Source: Flavobacterium sp.
GTDB taxonomy: Bacteria; Bacteroidota; Bacteroidia; Flavobacteriales; Flavobacteriaceae
Reading direction: 5' to 3'
Assembly: GCA_004296145.1 (NCBI GenBank)
Contig: SEBM01000022.1
Location: forward strand, 1-16,266
Length of the DNA stretch: 16,266 nt
The notes under the pieces are model-generated. The model was not told the DNA's origin and made no database searches. It saw only the letters and a program-made list of their open reading frames with translations. The position numbers and the translations under genes were made by a program. Position 1 is the stretch's first letter; every line of letters starts with the position of its first letter. Of the stretch, positions 1 to 8,035 are shown one piece after another.

Positions 1-129
1 CCTAGTGGTAACTTTTGATCATACCATCAGAGTAAATCGTCGTAGAATCATCCGAATCCGTAAACCACACATCTCCGGTGCACCCATCGACTTGTAATTA
101 GCTAGCATTCAGATCAAAGGTACCATTAA
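1..129. other. Gene-free segment of higher GC ending at a composition break
   Basis: No gene is recognised here. By hand count, 1-120 is about 43% G+C, while 121-240 is about 27%. No ATG occurs on the plus strand anywhere in the first 220 bases. The minus strand has one short open stretch from a TAA near 98 to a TAG at 2-4. It would read roughly VDGCTGDVWFTDSDDSTTIY and onward, with no start codon, so at most it is the remnant of another gene's 3' end. The break in composition coincides with the point where the protease frame to its right stops being open (in-frame TAA at 127-129), which is what a rearrangement junction would look like. Confidence 0.4.
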
Positions 130-192
130 TTAATCAATAAAGAAAACTTATCTAAAACTGAGTTTCCTGTTTGTACAACATTAGAAAAAACA

Positions 193-1167
193 TTGAATAC
201 AAGCACAACCTCAAAAGGAAATGCTGTATTTAAAAACAACAACAGCTGGATTACAGGCCAAACTATAAGAATTCGATTTGTTGGAGGTTCTGTTGAACTT
301 CAGAATAAAATCAAAGAGTATGCTAGTGAATGGACATCTGCTGCTAATTTAAATTTTGTTTACGTTGGCACAAATGATGAATCAGATGCAGCAATTTTCT
401 TTGAAACAGGCAGCAATTATACATTTGGAAGATCAATCAATTTTGGACAATTGAGCAACCCCAATGCAACTGATGAAATTATTAGAGGTATAACTTTGCA
501 TGAATTCGGTCACTTATTAGGTCTTCACCATGAAAATCAAAGCCCGGCTGCCAATATCCAATGGAATAAACCAGTAGTTTATGATTATTACCAAAGAGTT
601 ATCGGATGGAGTAAGGAGCAGGTTGATAGTCAAATTTTTAATGCTTTACCAACTAGTTATTACAATACTTATACACCATACGACTCTTCATCAGTAATGA
701 CGTATTCATTTCCTGCTTCTTTTACAACAAATGGATTTTCTATACCATTTATCTCTTCCCTATCAATTACTGACAGAATGTTTATTGCAAAAGCTTTTCC
801 GTTTCCTGTAAAATCTAAATTATACGCAGGCGACAGAATAACTGCAAACAATAGATTAACTTCACCAAATGGAAATTATACTTTATATATAAGATCAGGA
901 AAATTAGTTTTATATAGCAATGTAGAATTTAGAGACCATGGACACATATCTCCAAACATCAAATTTAGCAACGCAACTTCTTCAAATATATATCTGGAAA
1001 TAAGAGAAAATGTTTTATTACTTTTTAAAGGGAATGTTTCTAAAACTGTAGGGCCAAACATACCCGTAGGAAACATACAATATATAAATCTTAATGATTC
1101 TGGAAATATTGAAGCTATAATTAATGGTGTTGTAGTATTTACTATAAACATGAAAACGGATCTATAA
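193..1167 (+). CDS. 5'-truncated astacin-like (M12A-type) metalloprotease with B-lectin-like C-terminus
   Basis: This is a zinc endopeptidase of the metzincin class, presumably exported in its complete form. With TTG at 193 as residue 1, the zinc motif HEFGHLLGLHHE lies at residues 103-114 (three zinc histidines, catalytic Glu) and the Met-turn SVMTY at 167-171, whose Tyr fits the astacin tyrosine switch. Residues about 208-324 hold three beta-rich repeats resembling a bulb-type (mannose-binding) lectin fold, around YIRSGKLVLYS, YLEIRENVLLLF and INLNDSGNIEAI. The usual QxDxNxVxY ligand residues are mostly missing. The frame is open from 130, so coding similarity may extend upstream, but there is no ATG and no signal peptide, and the frame is closed by TAA at 127-129. 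TTG 193 is only a nominal start. I read this as a gene that has lost its 5' end and is probably not secreted. Family call is firm; functional status is doubtful. Confidence 0.75.
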   Translation: MNTSTTSKGNAVFKNNNSWITGQTIRIRFVGGSVELQNKIKEYASEWTSAANLNFVYVGTNDESDAAIFFETGSNYTFGRSINFGQLSNPNATDEIIRGITLHEFGHLLGLHHENQSPAANIQWNKPVVYDYYQRVIGWSKEQVDSQIFNALPTSYYNTYTPYDSSSVMTYSFPASFTTNGFSIPFISSLSITDRMFIAKAFPFPVKSKLYAGDRITANNRLTSPNGNYTLYIRSGKLVLYSNVEFRDHGHISPNIKFSNATSSNIYLEIRENVLLLFKGNVSKTVGPNIPVGNIQYINLNDSGNIEAIINGVVVFTINMKTDL

Positions 1168-1192
1168 AAATTCCGTTTACCTGAAAACTTTC

Positions 1193-1230
1193 AAAAAAAA
1201 AATCTGGCCTAAAAACCAGATTTTTTTTTA
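1193..1230. terminator. Bidirectional intrinsic terminator between protease and pdxJ
   Basis: AATCTGG (1201-1207) pairs with CCAGATT (1216-1222) around an 8-nt loop. The stem is flanked by an A-run on the left and a T-run on the right, so it works as a terminator on either strand. It serves the convergent protease remnant (plus, ends 1167) and pdxJ (minus, ends 1260). Confidence 0.85.
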
Positions 1231-1259
1231 CTCAATTTTTAAAGCATAATTTGCTTAAA

Positions 1260-1973
1260 TTATTTTAGTTTTTGCAGATACATATTAACCACATTATCTA
1301 AACCAAGATAAAGTGCTTCTGCAATTAAGGCGTGACCAATAGAAACTTCTAAAAGTCCCGGAATATTTTGTTTAAAAAACTGAATATTATCCAAACTCAA
1401 ATCATGTCCGGCATTAATTCCCAAACCTAATTCGTTTGCCAATTCTGCTGCTTTAATATAAGGATCAATTCCGTTTTTATTTCCTAAGCTATACTCGTGC
1501 GCAAAAGCTTCAGTATATAATTCGATTCTGTCTGTTCCTGTTTTTTTTGCCGCTTCGATCATTTCCAAAACCGGATCAACAAAAATCGAAGTTCTGATTC
1601 CGTTTCTTTGAAATTCCTGAATAACTTCAATTAAATAATCCTGATTTTTTATGGTATTCCAACCCGCAGAAGATGTAATAGCACCAATTGCATCCGGAAC
1701 CAAAGTAACCTGATCAGGCTTACATTCTAAAACCAAATCGATAAAATTATGCTGTGGATTTCCTTCGATATTATATTCTGTATGTACAATAGCTTTTAAA
1801 TCCCTGGCATCCTGATAACGAATATGGCGCTCATCCGGACGTGGGTGAATCGTGATTCCCTGCCCTCCAAACTTCTGGATGTCTGTTGCTACTTTTAATA
1901 AATCAGGAACATTTCCGCCACGCGCATTTCGCAGAGTTGCTATTTTATTGATATTTACACTTAATTTTGTCAT
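1260..1973 (-). CDS. pdxJ: Pyridoxine 5'-phosphate synthase PdxJ
   Basis: This cytosolic enzyme condenses 3-amino-2-oxopropyl phosphate with 1-deoxy-D-xylulose 5-phosphate to give pyridoxine 5'-phosphate, the last ring-forming step of the DXP-dependent vitamin B6 pathway. The 237-residue product matches the usual length (about 240). It opens with the family's LSVNINKIATLRNARGG (4-20). It carries GITIHPRPDERHI (39-51) with His43, Glu70, and AGHDL with His190, which correspond to the catalytic His, Glu and His of E. coli PdxJ. SIGHALIAEAL (211-221) is the phosphate-binding end of the TIM barrel. A frame extension to 2027 exists, but ATG at 1971-1973 gives the standard N-terminus, so I use it. 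It is transcribed divergently from the CBS gene. Identification is very secure. Confidence 0.97.
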   Translation of the reverse strand: MTKLSVNINKIATLRNARGGNVPDLLKVATDIQKFGGQGITIHPRPDERHIRYQDARDLKAIVHTEYNIEGNPQHNFIDLVLECKPDQVTLVPDAIGAITSSAGWNTIKNQDYLIEVIQEFQRNGIRTSIFVDPVLEMIEAAKKTGTDRIELYTEAFAHEYSLGNKNGIDPYIKAAELANELGLGINAGHDLSLDNIQFFKQNIPGLLEVSIGHALIAEALYLGLDNVVNMYLQKLK

Positions 1974-2016
1974 ATAAACAGATAATTTAATTCTAGTAAC
2001 ATTATATTTGTTACGA

Positions 2017-2024
2017 CAAAAATA
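2017..2024 (-). promoter_or_regulatory. Candidate -7 box of the pdxJ promoter
   Basis: On the minus strand this reads TATTTTTG, a perfect match to the Bacteroidota -7 consensus TAnnTTTG, about 43 nt before the pdxJ ATG. No TTG (-33) is visible at the usual distance upstream. In the same 117-nt divergent region, the plus strand has only a one-mismatch box (TTATTTTG, 2060-2067) for the CBS gene. Confidence 0.4.
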
Positions 2025-2090
2025 CAAAGTAAAACGTAGCAGTTTTTGCTATTTTTTGATTATTTTGCAGCAAATATCTACAATTGATTT

Positions 2091-2750
2091 ATGACAGAAA
2101 TTACCAACTATATCACAAACGATTTTCGAGCAATCGATAGCCAGGAAACGATAGCGTCGGTTCAGGACTTTTTTGCCGACTTAAATTTTTCTCATTTTCC
2201 GGTTTTGGAAAATGGTATTTTTATAGGAAGCATTGCTTCTGATGACGTTGAAACTTTTGATATAGACAAAAAAGCTATTGATTACAAATATACTTTAGAA
2301 CGTTTTTTTGCCAGAAAATCAATGATTTGGCTAGATGTGTTAGAAGTTTTTGCTAAAAATCACACCAATACAATTCCTGTTCTTGATGAAAATAACAGCT
2401 ATGTCGGATATTATGAAATGGAAGACATCATGAAATTTTTCAAGGAAACTCCTTTCTTAAAAGAGCAGGGCGGTATTATCATAGTACAAAAAGGATTAGT
2501 AGATTATTCTATGAGTCAGATCACTCAGATTGTAGAAAGTAATAATGGTAAAATTTTGGGCTGTTTTATTTCTGAAGCTGATCTGGAGAATGTTCAGATT
2601 ACAATAAAAATTGGATTAGGAGCAATGAATGAAATTATTCAGACTTTCAGAAGATATAATTACGAAATTATATCAGAACATCAGGAAGATACCTACATCA
2701 ACAGTTTAAAAGAACGTTCTGATTATTTAGACAAATACCTTAATATTTAA
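2091..2750 (+). CDS. CBS-pair protein with ACT-like C-terminal region
   Basis: This is a soluble 219-residue protein. The N-terminal half is a tandem CBS pair (Bateman module): the first motif is around HFPVLENGIFIGSIASDDV (35-53) and the second around TIPVLDENNSYVGYYEMEDI (94-113). Such modules usually bind adenine nucleotides and act as regulatory sensors. Residues about 127-200 (GGIIIVQKG, then ILGCFIS, then VQITIKI) have the alternating strand-helix pattern of an ACT-like domain. That arrangement recalls AcuB-type proteins, although no ligand or target can be named. No catalytic motif is visible. It starts 117 nt from the divergent pdxJ and lies 91 nt upstream of nadK on the same strand, a neighbourhood that hints at a role in nucleotide or NAD sensing (inference). 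The domain call is good; the function is unknown. Confidence 0.88.
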   Translation: MTEITNYITNDFRAIDSQETIASVQDFFADLNFSHFPVLENGIFIGSIASDDVETFDIDKKAIDYKYTLERFFARKSMIWLDVLEVFAKNHTNTIPVLDENNSYVGYYEMEDIMKFFKETPFLKEQGGIIIVQKGLVDYSMSQITQIVESNNGKILGCFISEADLENVQITIKIGLGAMNEIIQTFRRYNYEIISEHQEDTYINSLKERSDYLDKYLNI

Positions 2751-2838
2751 ATTAGAAAATTGGTCAATGAGAAAATTAGAAAATGATCTCAACTAATAAA
2801 TTATCAAATTAACGCATTTCTTCATTATCTAATTAAAA
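2749..2838. repeat. Degenerate AATTAGAAAAT-type intergenic repeat
   Basis: AAATTAGAAAAT occurs twice in direct orientation (2749-2760 and 2773-2784). A related inverted copy, ATTATCTAATT, lies near the right end, so the 91-nt gap between the CBS gene and nadK forms an imperfect AT-rich inverted structure. I believe similar low-complexity elements are common between genes in flavobacteria, but I cannot verify that here. No promoter box is evident in the gap, so nadK may be co-transcribed with the CBS gene. Confidence 0.45.
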
Positions 2839-2841
2839 AGA

Positions 2842-3726
2842 ATGAAAGTAGCCATATACGGACAATATTACCAAAATAGTACCGAGCCAATTATCAAGGA
2901 CATTTTCTTGTTTTTCAAATCCAATAATGTTGAAATGGTTATTGAAGAAAATTTTCTTAAAATGCTTTATGAAAAAGAGCTGATTAAAAAAGAATACAAT
3001 ACTTTTTCGCCAAGCACTTCATTAGATGATAGTTTTGAAATGTTAATTAGTATTGGTGGTGACGGTACTCTTTTAAGAGCGGCAACTCTGGTTCGTAATT
3101 CAGGTGTTCCTATTTTAGGAATTAATGCAGGAAGATTGGGCTTTTTAGCAACAGTTCAAAAAGAAAATATTGACAGTTTTTTAAAGTTTGTAATTGAAAA
3201 AAACTACACTACTTCTGAGAGAACGTTACTAAGTTTAACCTGTGAACCAGAAATTGAGAGTATTGCAGAATTAAACTTTGCAATGAATGAAGTTACCGTT
3301 AGCAGAAAAGACACTACCTCGATGATTACTGTCGAAACCTATTTAAATAATGAATATCTAAATTCCTACTGGGCAGATGGATTAATTATATCTACACCAA
3401 CCGGATCTACAGGATATTCTTTGAGTTGTGGAGGCCCCCTATTAACGCCAGATGTAAAAAGTTTAGTAATTACCCCAATTGCCCCTCATAATTTAACGGC
3501 AAGACCACTTGTTATTCCTGACGATACAGAAATAAAACTTCGTGTTTCAGGAAGAGAAGATCAATATTTAGTTTCATTGGATTCCCGAATTTCTTCTGTA
3601 AAAAATGAGTCAGTTTTGACAATCAAAAAAACAGATTTCAAAATTAAAATGGTTGAAATTCCAGGCGAAACTTTCTTAAAAACCCTTAGAAATAAATTGC
3701 TTTGGGGAGAAGATAAGAGAAATTAA
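2842..3726 (+). CDS. nadK: NAD kinase
   Basis: This cytosolic enzyme phosphorylates NAD+ to NADP+ using ATP or polyphosphate and is the only route to NADP(H). The 294-residue product has the family hallmark GGDGT at 72-76 (catalytic Asp74), followed by PILGINAGRLGFLATV for the nucleotide fold. The second conserved block is NEVTVSRKDT, and the C-terminal beta domain carries DGLIISTPTGSTGYSLSCGGP. Near the end, PLVIPDDTEIKLRV and VSLDSR fit the family. The length is normal and the ATG at 2842 gives the usual MKVAIYG start. It follows the CBS gene after 91 nt on the same strand. Identification is very secure. Confidence 0.97.
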   Translation: MKVAIYGQYYQNSTEPIIKDIFLFFKSNNVEMVIEENFLKMLYEKELIKKEYNTFSPSTSLDDSFEMLISIGGDGTLLRAATLVRNSGVPILGINAGRLGFLATVQKENIDSFLKFVIEKNYTTSERTLLSLTCEPEIESIAELNFAMNEVTVSRKDTTSMITVETYLNNEYLNSYWADGLIISTPTGSTGYSLSCGGPLLTPDVKSLVITPIAPHNLTARPLVIPDDTEIKLRVSGREDQYLVSLDSRISSVKNESVLTIKKTDFKIKMVEIPGETFLKTLRNKLLWGEDKRN

Positions 3727-3732
3727 TCTCTT
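3715..3732 (+). terminator. Weak hairpin at the end of nadK
   Basis: AAGAGA (3715-3720) can pair with TCTCTT (3727-3732) over a 6-nt loop, followed by TTT. The stem is short and AT-rich and overlaps the nadK stop codon. It is the only terminator-like structure before the strong promoter upstream of the next gene. Confidence 0.25.
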
Positions 3733-3852
3733 TTCTGATTTACGACTATACGATTCTAATACTTTTTTCCGTTTTGCATGTATCGAATCATCAGTAAATG
3801 TCTCAAAATCATATTGTAAACTGAAAAAAGAGCACATTTAACTAAAGAAACA

Positions 3853-3881
3853 TTGATTCGTATCGATAATTATTATATTTG
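3853..3881 (+). promoter_or_regulatory. Promoter of the porG-uppS-bamA operon
   Basis: TTG (3853-3855), an 18-nt spacer and TATATTTG (3874-3881) match the Bacteroidota housekeeping promoter TTG/TAnnTTTG in both boxes. Transcription would start near 3886, about 14 nt before the ATG at 3900. Confidence 0.75.
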
Positions 3882-3899
3882 CACGCAATTTTGAATTAA

Positions 3900-4583
3900 A
3901 TGAAGAAAATTTTTAATTTATTGTTATGTTTTTTCCCCTTCATTACACTAAACGCTCAAATCAATGAGATTGGTGTATTTTTAGGTGGAAGCAACTTTGT
4001 AGGTGATGTTGGGAAAACAAATTACATTGCACCGGAAAAATTAGCTTTTGGTATTTTATACAAATGGAATAAAAGCCCACGTCATTCCTACCGTTTTTCT
4101 TATACTCAGTCTGATATTACCGGAAATGATTTTGACTCTGACGAAGGAGGAAGAAACAAAAGAGGTCATAAATTTAAAAACAACCTTAAAGAACTTTCTG
4201 CCGGGTTAGAGTTTAATTTTTTTGATTTCAATCTGCATGATTATCATACAAAAGTTACACCTTATATATTTTCAGGTTTAAGTTATTTTAACTACGATGA
4301 ATTATATATATCAGGAGGACAGACAAGAAAAGATAAAAATTCAAGTTCGTTTGCTATACCTATTATATTAGGTGTAAAATCAAATGTAACACCTCATTTA
4401 ATTTTAGCAGCCGAAGTTGGTGCGCGCTATACTTTTACTGATGATATTGACGGAAGCAATCCCAGCAATGGAAATTTAGCACCGTTACGCTTTGGAAATT
4501 TAAACAACAATGATTGGTATGTTTTCTCTGGACTTACTTTAACGTATACCTTTGGACAAAAACCTTGCTATTGTGCAGAATAA
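3900..4583 (+). CDS. porG: DUF6089 outer-membrane beta-barrel protein, PorG-like
   Basis: The 227-residue exported protein has a signal peptide (about 1-20, MKKIFNLLLCFFPFITLNAQ). The mature part is built of alternating amphipathic strands: EIGVFLGGSNFVGDVGKTNY opens it, and VFSGLTLTYTFG is the last strand. This is the DUF6089 pattern of an eight-strand-type small barrel. PorG of the type IX secretion system, which sits in the outer membrane with the PorK/PorN ring, belongs to this type, and a position directly before uppS and bamA is where I would expect the flavobacterial homologue. The end is unusual for a barrel: after the last strand comes a short KPCYCAE tail with two cysteines. It stops 4 nt before uppS, so the two are co-transcribed. 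The barrel family is well supported; the porG name is an inference. Confidence 0.8.
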   Translation: MKKIFNLLLCFFPFITLNAQINEIGVFLGGSNFVGDVGKTNYIAPEKLAFGILYKWNKSPRHSYRFSYTQSDITGNDFDSDEGGRNKRGHKFKNNLKELSAGLEFNFFDFNLHDYHTKVTPYIFSGLSYFNYDELYISGGQTRKDKNSSSFAIPIILGVKSNVTPHLILAAEVGARYTFTDDIDGSNPSNGNLAPLRFGNLNNNDWYVFSGLTLTYTFGQKPCYCAE

Positions 4584-4587
4584 TAAA

Positions 4588-5328
4588 ATGAACTTACTAG
4601 ACTCTATTGATCAAACCAATTTACCCAAACATCTGGCCATTATTATGGACGGCAATGGTCGTTGGGCCAAACAACAAGGTTTTTTAAGAGCTTTTGGTCA
4701 CGAAAACGGAACAAAATCTGTAAAAAAAACTATTACAACCTGTGCTCAGCTTGGTATTGAGTATTTAACCTTATATGCCTTTTCTACAGAAAATTGGAAT
4801 CGTCCAAAACTGGAAGTAGAAGCTTTAATGAAAATATTGATCAATTCATTAAAAAAAGAGCTTACGACTTTGCAGGAAAATAACATCAGGCTTAATGCAA
4901 TTGGAAATCTTGATAAATTACCAAAAACAGCACAAAAAGAGCTTTTGGATGTTATTGAGAAAACAAAAAACAACACACGTCTTACATTAACTCTGGCGTT
5001 AAGTTACGGATCACGCGAAGAATTGGTAAATGCTGTGAGAATCATCAGTGATAAAGTTAAAAATAATATAATTTCAATAGACACTATTGACGATTCAATT
5101 ATAAATGAGCATCTTTACACGCAAAATTTACCTGATGTAGATTTATTAATACGAACAAGTGGAGAACATAGAATAAGTAACTTTTTGCTCTGGCAGATTG
5201 CCTATGCAGAATTATATTTTACTAATGTCTTGTGGCCAGACTTTAAAGACCAGGATTTATATGAGGCTATTATTAGTTATCAAAAAAGAGAACGTAGATT
5301 TGGAAAAACCAGTGAACAAATTAAATAA
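4588..5328 (+). CDS. uppS: Isoprenyl transferase (undecaprenyl diphosphate synthase)
   Basis: This cytosolic, membrane-associated cis-prenyltransferase adds isopentenyl units to farnesyl diphosphate to make undecaprenyl diphosphate, the lipid carrier for peptidoglycan and surface polysaccharides. The 246-residue product carries the catalytic block IIMDGNGRWAKQQG with Asp21, then FGHENG with His38, LYAFSTENW, and the C-terminal signature RTSGEHRISNFLLWQ followed by AYAELYF and LWPDF. All conserved residues appear intact. The start ATG at 4588 lies 4 nt after the DUF6089 stop. The reading frame is open further upstream, but only inside the preceding gene. Its 3' end overlaps the likely bamA start, which suggests translational coupling. 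Identification is very secure. Confidence 0.96.
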   Translation: MNLLDSIDQTNLPKHLAIIMDGNGRWAKQQGFLRAFGHENGTKSVKKTITTCAQLGIEYLTLYAFSTENWNRPKLEVEALMKILINSLKKELTTLQENNIRLNAIGNLDKLPKTAQKELLDVIEKTKNNTRLTLTLALSYGSREELVNAVRIISDKVKNNIISIDTIDDSIINEHLYTQNLPDVDLLIRTSGEHRISNFLLWQIAYAELYFTNVLWPDFKDQDLYEAIISYQKRERRFGKTSEQIK

Positions 5329-7993
5329 TTTTTTAGTGTTACAAAAAAGAATACAGATAGTCCTTACCCTACTTCTTTTGGGTAGTTTTTCACAAATAAA
5401 AGCACAAGAAAGAGTTCCTTTTGACCAAGGAAAAAAATATATTCTTGCTAAAGTTTCTGTTGTTGGTAAAATAAGCTTCAATGAACAAACAGTTGTTACT
5501 TTTTCTGGTCTTCAAAAAGGACAGGAAATAACTGTTCCAGGCGAAGAAATTAGTGGTGCAATTAAGAAATTAGGCAAACTTGGCCTTTTCGACGAAATTG
5601 CTTTTTACGTAAATAAAGTTGATAACGATAGTATTTATCTGGACTTAAACATTGTTGAACTTCCTAAGCTAAATGAAGTTAAATTTGTTGGTGTCAAAAA
5701 GAGCAAGGTAGAAGGTTTAATTAAGGATAACAATTTGACTAAAAACAAAATTGTTAACGAAAACCTTATTACGACTACCAAGAATTATATCGAAAATAAA
5801 TATAAAAAAGATGGTTTTTATAACACTAAAGTTACCATTACAAACACTCCTGACTCCACTGCGGGTAACCAGGTAAACATGCTTGTAAGGGTTGATAAAG
5901 GTGATAAGGTAAAAATTAGCAGTATAGACTTTATTGGAAATACGCAGCTTAGTGACAGTAAGCTTAGATCTGCAATGAAAGACACGAAACAAAAAAACAT
6001 ATTACGTGTTTTTAAAGCTTCGAAGTTTATTCCTGAAAAGTATAAAACAGACTTAGAAAAAGTAATTGCGACCTATAAAGAAAAAGGATATCGCGATGCT
6101 CGTATCATTTACGATTCAGTTACTTATAACAAGCAAAAAAATATGCTTGCTATCAAAATTAAATTAGAAGAAGGAAACAAATATTACTTTGGAAATATTA
6201 AGTTCTTAGGAAATACTGTTTATTCTGATCAATTATTAAACCGTTATTTAGGAATCAAAAAAGGAGAAACTTATAACGGAGTTTTACTTGAAAAAAGAAT
6301 TGCAGACAAAACAAAACCAGACGCAGAAGACATTACAAACTTATACCAAAACAATGGTTATTTGTTTTCTAATATCAATGCTGTAGAGGTAAAAACAGTT
6401 AACGACACAATCGACTTCGAAATTAGAGTTACAGAAGGCCCTATTGCTTACTTTAATAAAATCTCTGTTGTTGGAAATGATAAAACGAATGACCACGTTA
6501 TTTACCGTGAATTGAGAACCAAACCTGGTGAAAAATACAGTAAGGAGCAATTAGTAAGAACTATTCGTGAGATTGGACAATTAGGATTTTTTGATCCGGA
6601 AGCAATTGATCCTAAATTTAAAAATGTAGATGCTGCTGCAGGAACCGTTGATATTGAATATCACGTTGTTGAAAAAGGATCAAGCCAGGTAGAACTTCAG
6701 GGAGGTTACGGTGGAGGAGGCTTCATTGGAACTCTGGGATTGTCATTTAACAATTTCTCTGCAAGAAACATATTCAATAAAAATTCCTATAAGCCACTGC
6801 CAATGGGAGATGGACAAAAAGTTTCACTTCGTTTACAAGGAAGTACTTATTTCCAGACTTATAGCGTATCGTTTTCAGAACCGTGGTTTGGAGGAAAAAA
6901 ACCTGTACAGTTTAGTTCGTCTATTTCGTATAGTAAACAGTTCTTAAACAATTATATAACAAGAGACGTTGACAGAAGCAAAAGTTTTAATATTTTTACA
7001 ATACAAGTTGGTTTAGCAAAAAGATTAACTGTACCTGATGATTATTTTGTTCTTTCACAATCAGTTAGTTACCAACATTATGATTTAAATAATTATAATA
7101 CAGGTTTGTTTACTTTTGGTAATGGTGCATCAAGAAACTTAGCCTACACAATTGGAATTTCGAGAAGTAACAAAGGGGTAAACCCGATCTTCCCAACTTA
7201 TGGATCTGAGTTTAGTATCTCTGCAAAAGTTACACCTCCTTATTCATTATTTAATAAAATAGATTACGCAACATTAGGCGATAAAGAGGAATACAAATTG
7301 AAAGCTACTGTAGATGCTACTTCAGGAGATGCAAATGGTCAAATGGTTAAAGCTGGTGATTACATTGATGCAAGCGGTAATAAAGTTAGCACTTATCAGG
7401 AAGCAGCAACTGATCAGGGTAAAGTCGATCAGAAAAAATACAATTGGTTAGAATATTATAAAGTAAAATTTAAAGCAGACTGGTATACTAAAGTTTACGG
7501 AAAACTAGTTTTAAGAACATTAACCGAATTTGGTTTCTTAGGAGCTTATGATCAGGCACGTGGTGTTGTACCATTTGAGCGTTTTTACTTAGGAGGAGAC
7601 GGAATGGCAAACTACTCAATGGATGGTAGAGAAACTATTCAGTTAAGAGGTTATCCAAACAACTCGTTAACGCCGGTAAATGCAAATGGAGAACAAATTG
7701 GAGCAACGATATATAATAAATTCTCTATGGAATTACGTTATCCAATTACATTAAAATCATCAGCATCTATTTATGCATTAACGTTTTTAGAAGCAGGTTC
7801 ATCTTATCCAACATTTAAAGAATATAACCCATTTGATTTGAGCCGTTCTGCCGGTGTAGGTTTACGTGTATTCATGCCTGCGTTTGGATTATTAGGAATT
7901 GACTTTGGTTATGGATTTGATGCATTGCCAGGATCTGTGACTAATAAAGCAAATGGTTGGGAAACTCACTTTATTATTGGACAACAATTTTAG
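5312..7993 (+). CDS. bamA: BamA, outer-membrane protein assembly factor
   Basis: BamA is the essential Omp85 insertase that folds beta-barrel proteins into the outer membrane. From GTG 5312 the product is 893 residues. It has a signal sequence ending at about IKAQ, then several POTRA repeats (about residues 30-475), then a 16-strand-type barrel starting near VELQGGYGGGGFIGTLGLSF. The barrel contains the lid-loop motif LRGY (778-781), the family's RGF/RGY signature, and ends with a terminal Phe (IIGQQF). A charged insert within the barrel (DATSGDANG to KVDQKKYNW) is probably an extracellular loop. The frame is open from 5198, but ATG 5198 and ATG 5261 lie deep in uppS. GTG 5312 (17-nt overlap with uppS) or GTG 5336 (just after its stop) best fits a signal peptide. 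Family certain, start uncertain. Confidence 0.93.
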   Translation: MNKLNNFLVLQKRIQIVLTLLLLGSFSQIKAQERVPFDQGKKYILAKVSVVGKISFNEQTVVTFSGLQKGQEITVPGEEISGAIKKLGKLGLFDEIAFYVNKVDNDSIYLDLNIVELPKLNEVKFVGVKKSKVEGLIKDNNLTKNKIVNENLITTTKNYIENKYKKDGFYNTKVTITNTPDSTAGNQVNMLVRVDKGDKVKISSIDFIGNTQLSDSKLRSAMKDTKQKNILRVFKASKFIPEKYKTDLEKVIATYKEKGYRDARIIYDSVTYNKQKNMLAIKIKLEEGNKYYFGNIKFLGNTVYSDQLLNRYLGIKKGETYNGVLLEKRIADKTKPDAEDITNLYQNNGYLFSNINAVEVKTVNDTIDFEIRVTEGPIAYFNKISVVGNDKTNDHVIYRELRTKPGEKYSKEQLVRTIREIGQLGFFDPEAIDPKFKNVDAAAGTVDIEYHVVEKGSSQVELQGGYGGGGFIGTLGLSFNNFSARNIFNKNSYKPLPMGDGQKVSLRLQGSTYFQTYSVSFSEPWFGGKKPVQFSSSISYSKQFLNNYITRDVDRSKSFNIFTIQVGLAKRLTVPDDYFVLSQSVSYQHYDLNNYNTGLFTFGNGASRNLAYTIGISRSNKGVNPIFPTYGSEFSISAKVTPPYSLFNKIDYATLGDKEEYKLKATVDATSGDANGQMVKAGDYIDASGNKVSTYQEAATDQGKVDQKKYNWLEYYKVKFKADWYTKVYGKLVLRTLTEFGFLGAYDQARGVVPFERFYLGGDGMANYSMDGRETIQLRGYPNNSLTPVNANGEQIGATIYNKFSMELRYPITLKSSASIYALTFLEAGSSYPTFKEYNPFDLSRSAGVGLRVFMPAFGLLGIDFGYGFDALPGSVTNKANGWETHFIIGQQF

Positions 7994-8007
7994 AGAAATT
8001 ACGTTTG
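7977..8007 (+). promoter_or_regulatory. Internal promoter for the ompH pair
   Basis: TTG (7977-7979, inside the last bamA codons), a 20-nt spacer and TACGTTTG (8000-8007) match both Bacteroidota promoter boxes. The start of transcription would fall near 8012, about 24 nt before the first ompH ATG. It would let the chaperone genes be expressed without bamA. Confidence 0.65.
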
Positions 8008-8035
8008 GTTAAAAATCATCAAATAAAGTTATGTT

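Noticed and set aside
2..100. Minus-strand open stretch ending in TAG at 2-4, reading like a protein C-terminus
   Set aside because: About 31 codons with no start and no recognised motif. Kept only as a possible remnant.
2046..2067. TTG plus TTATTTTG as a promoter for the CBS gene
   Set aside because: The spacer is only 11 nt and the -7 box has a mismatch.
6711..6947. Second plus-strand frame inside bamA
   Set aside because: Overlaps the conserved start of the BamA barrel in another frame; no independent support.
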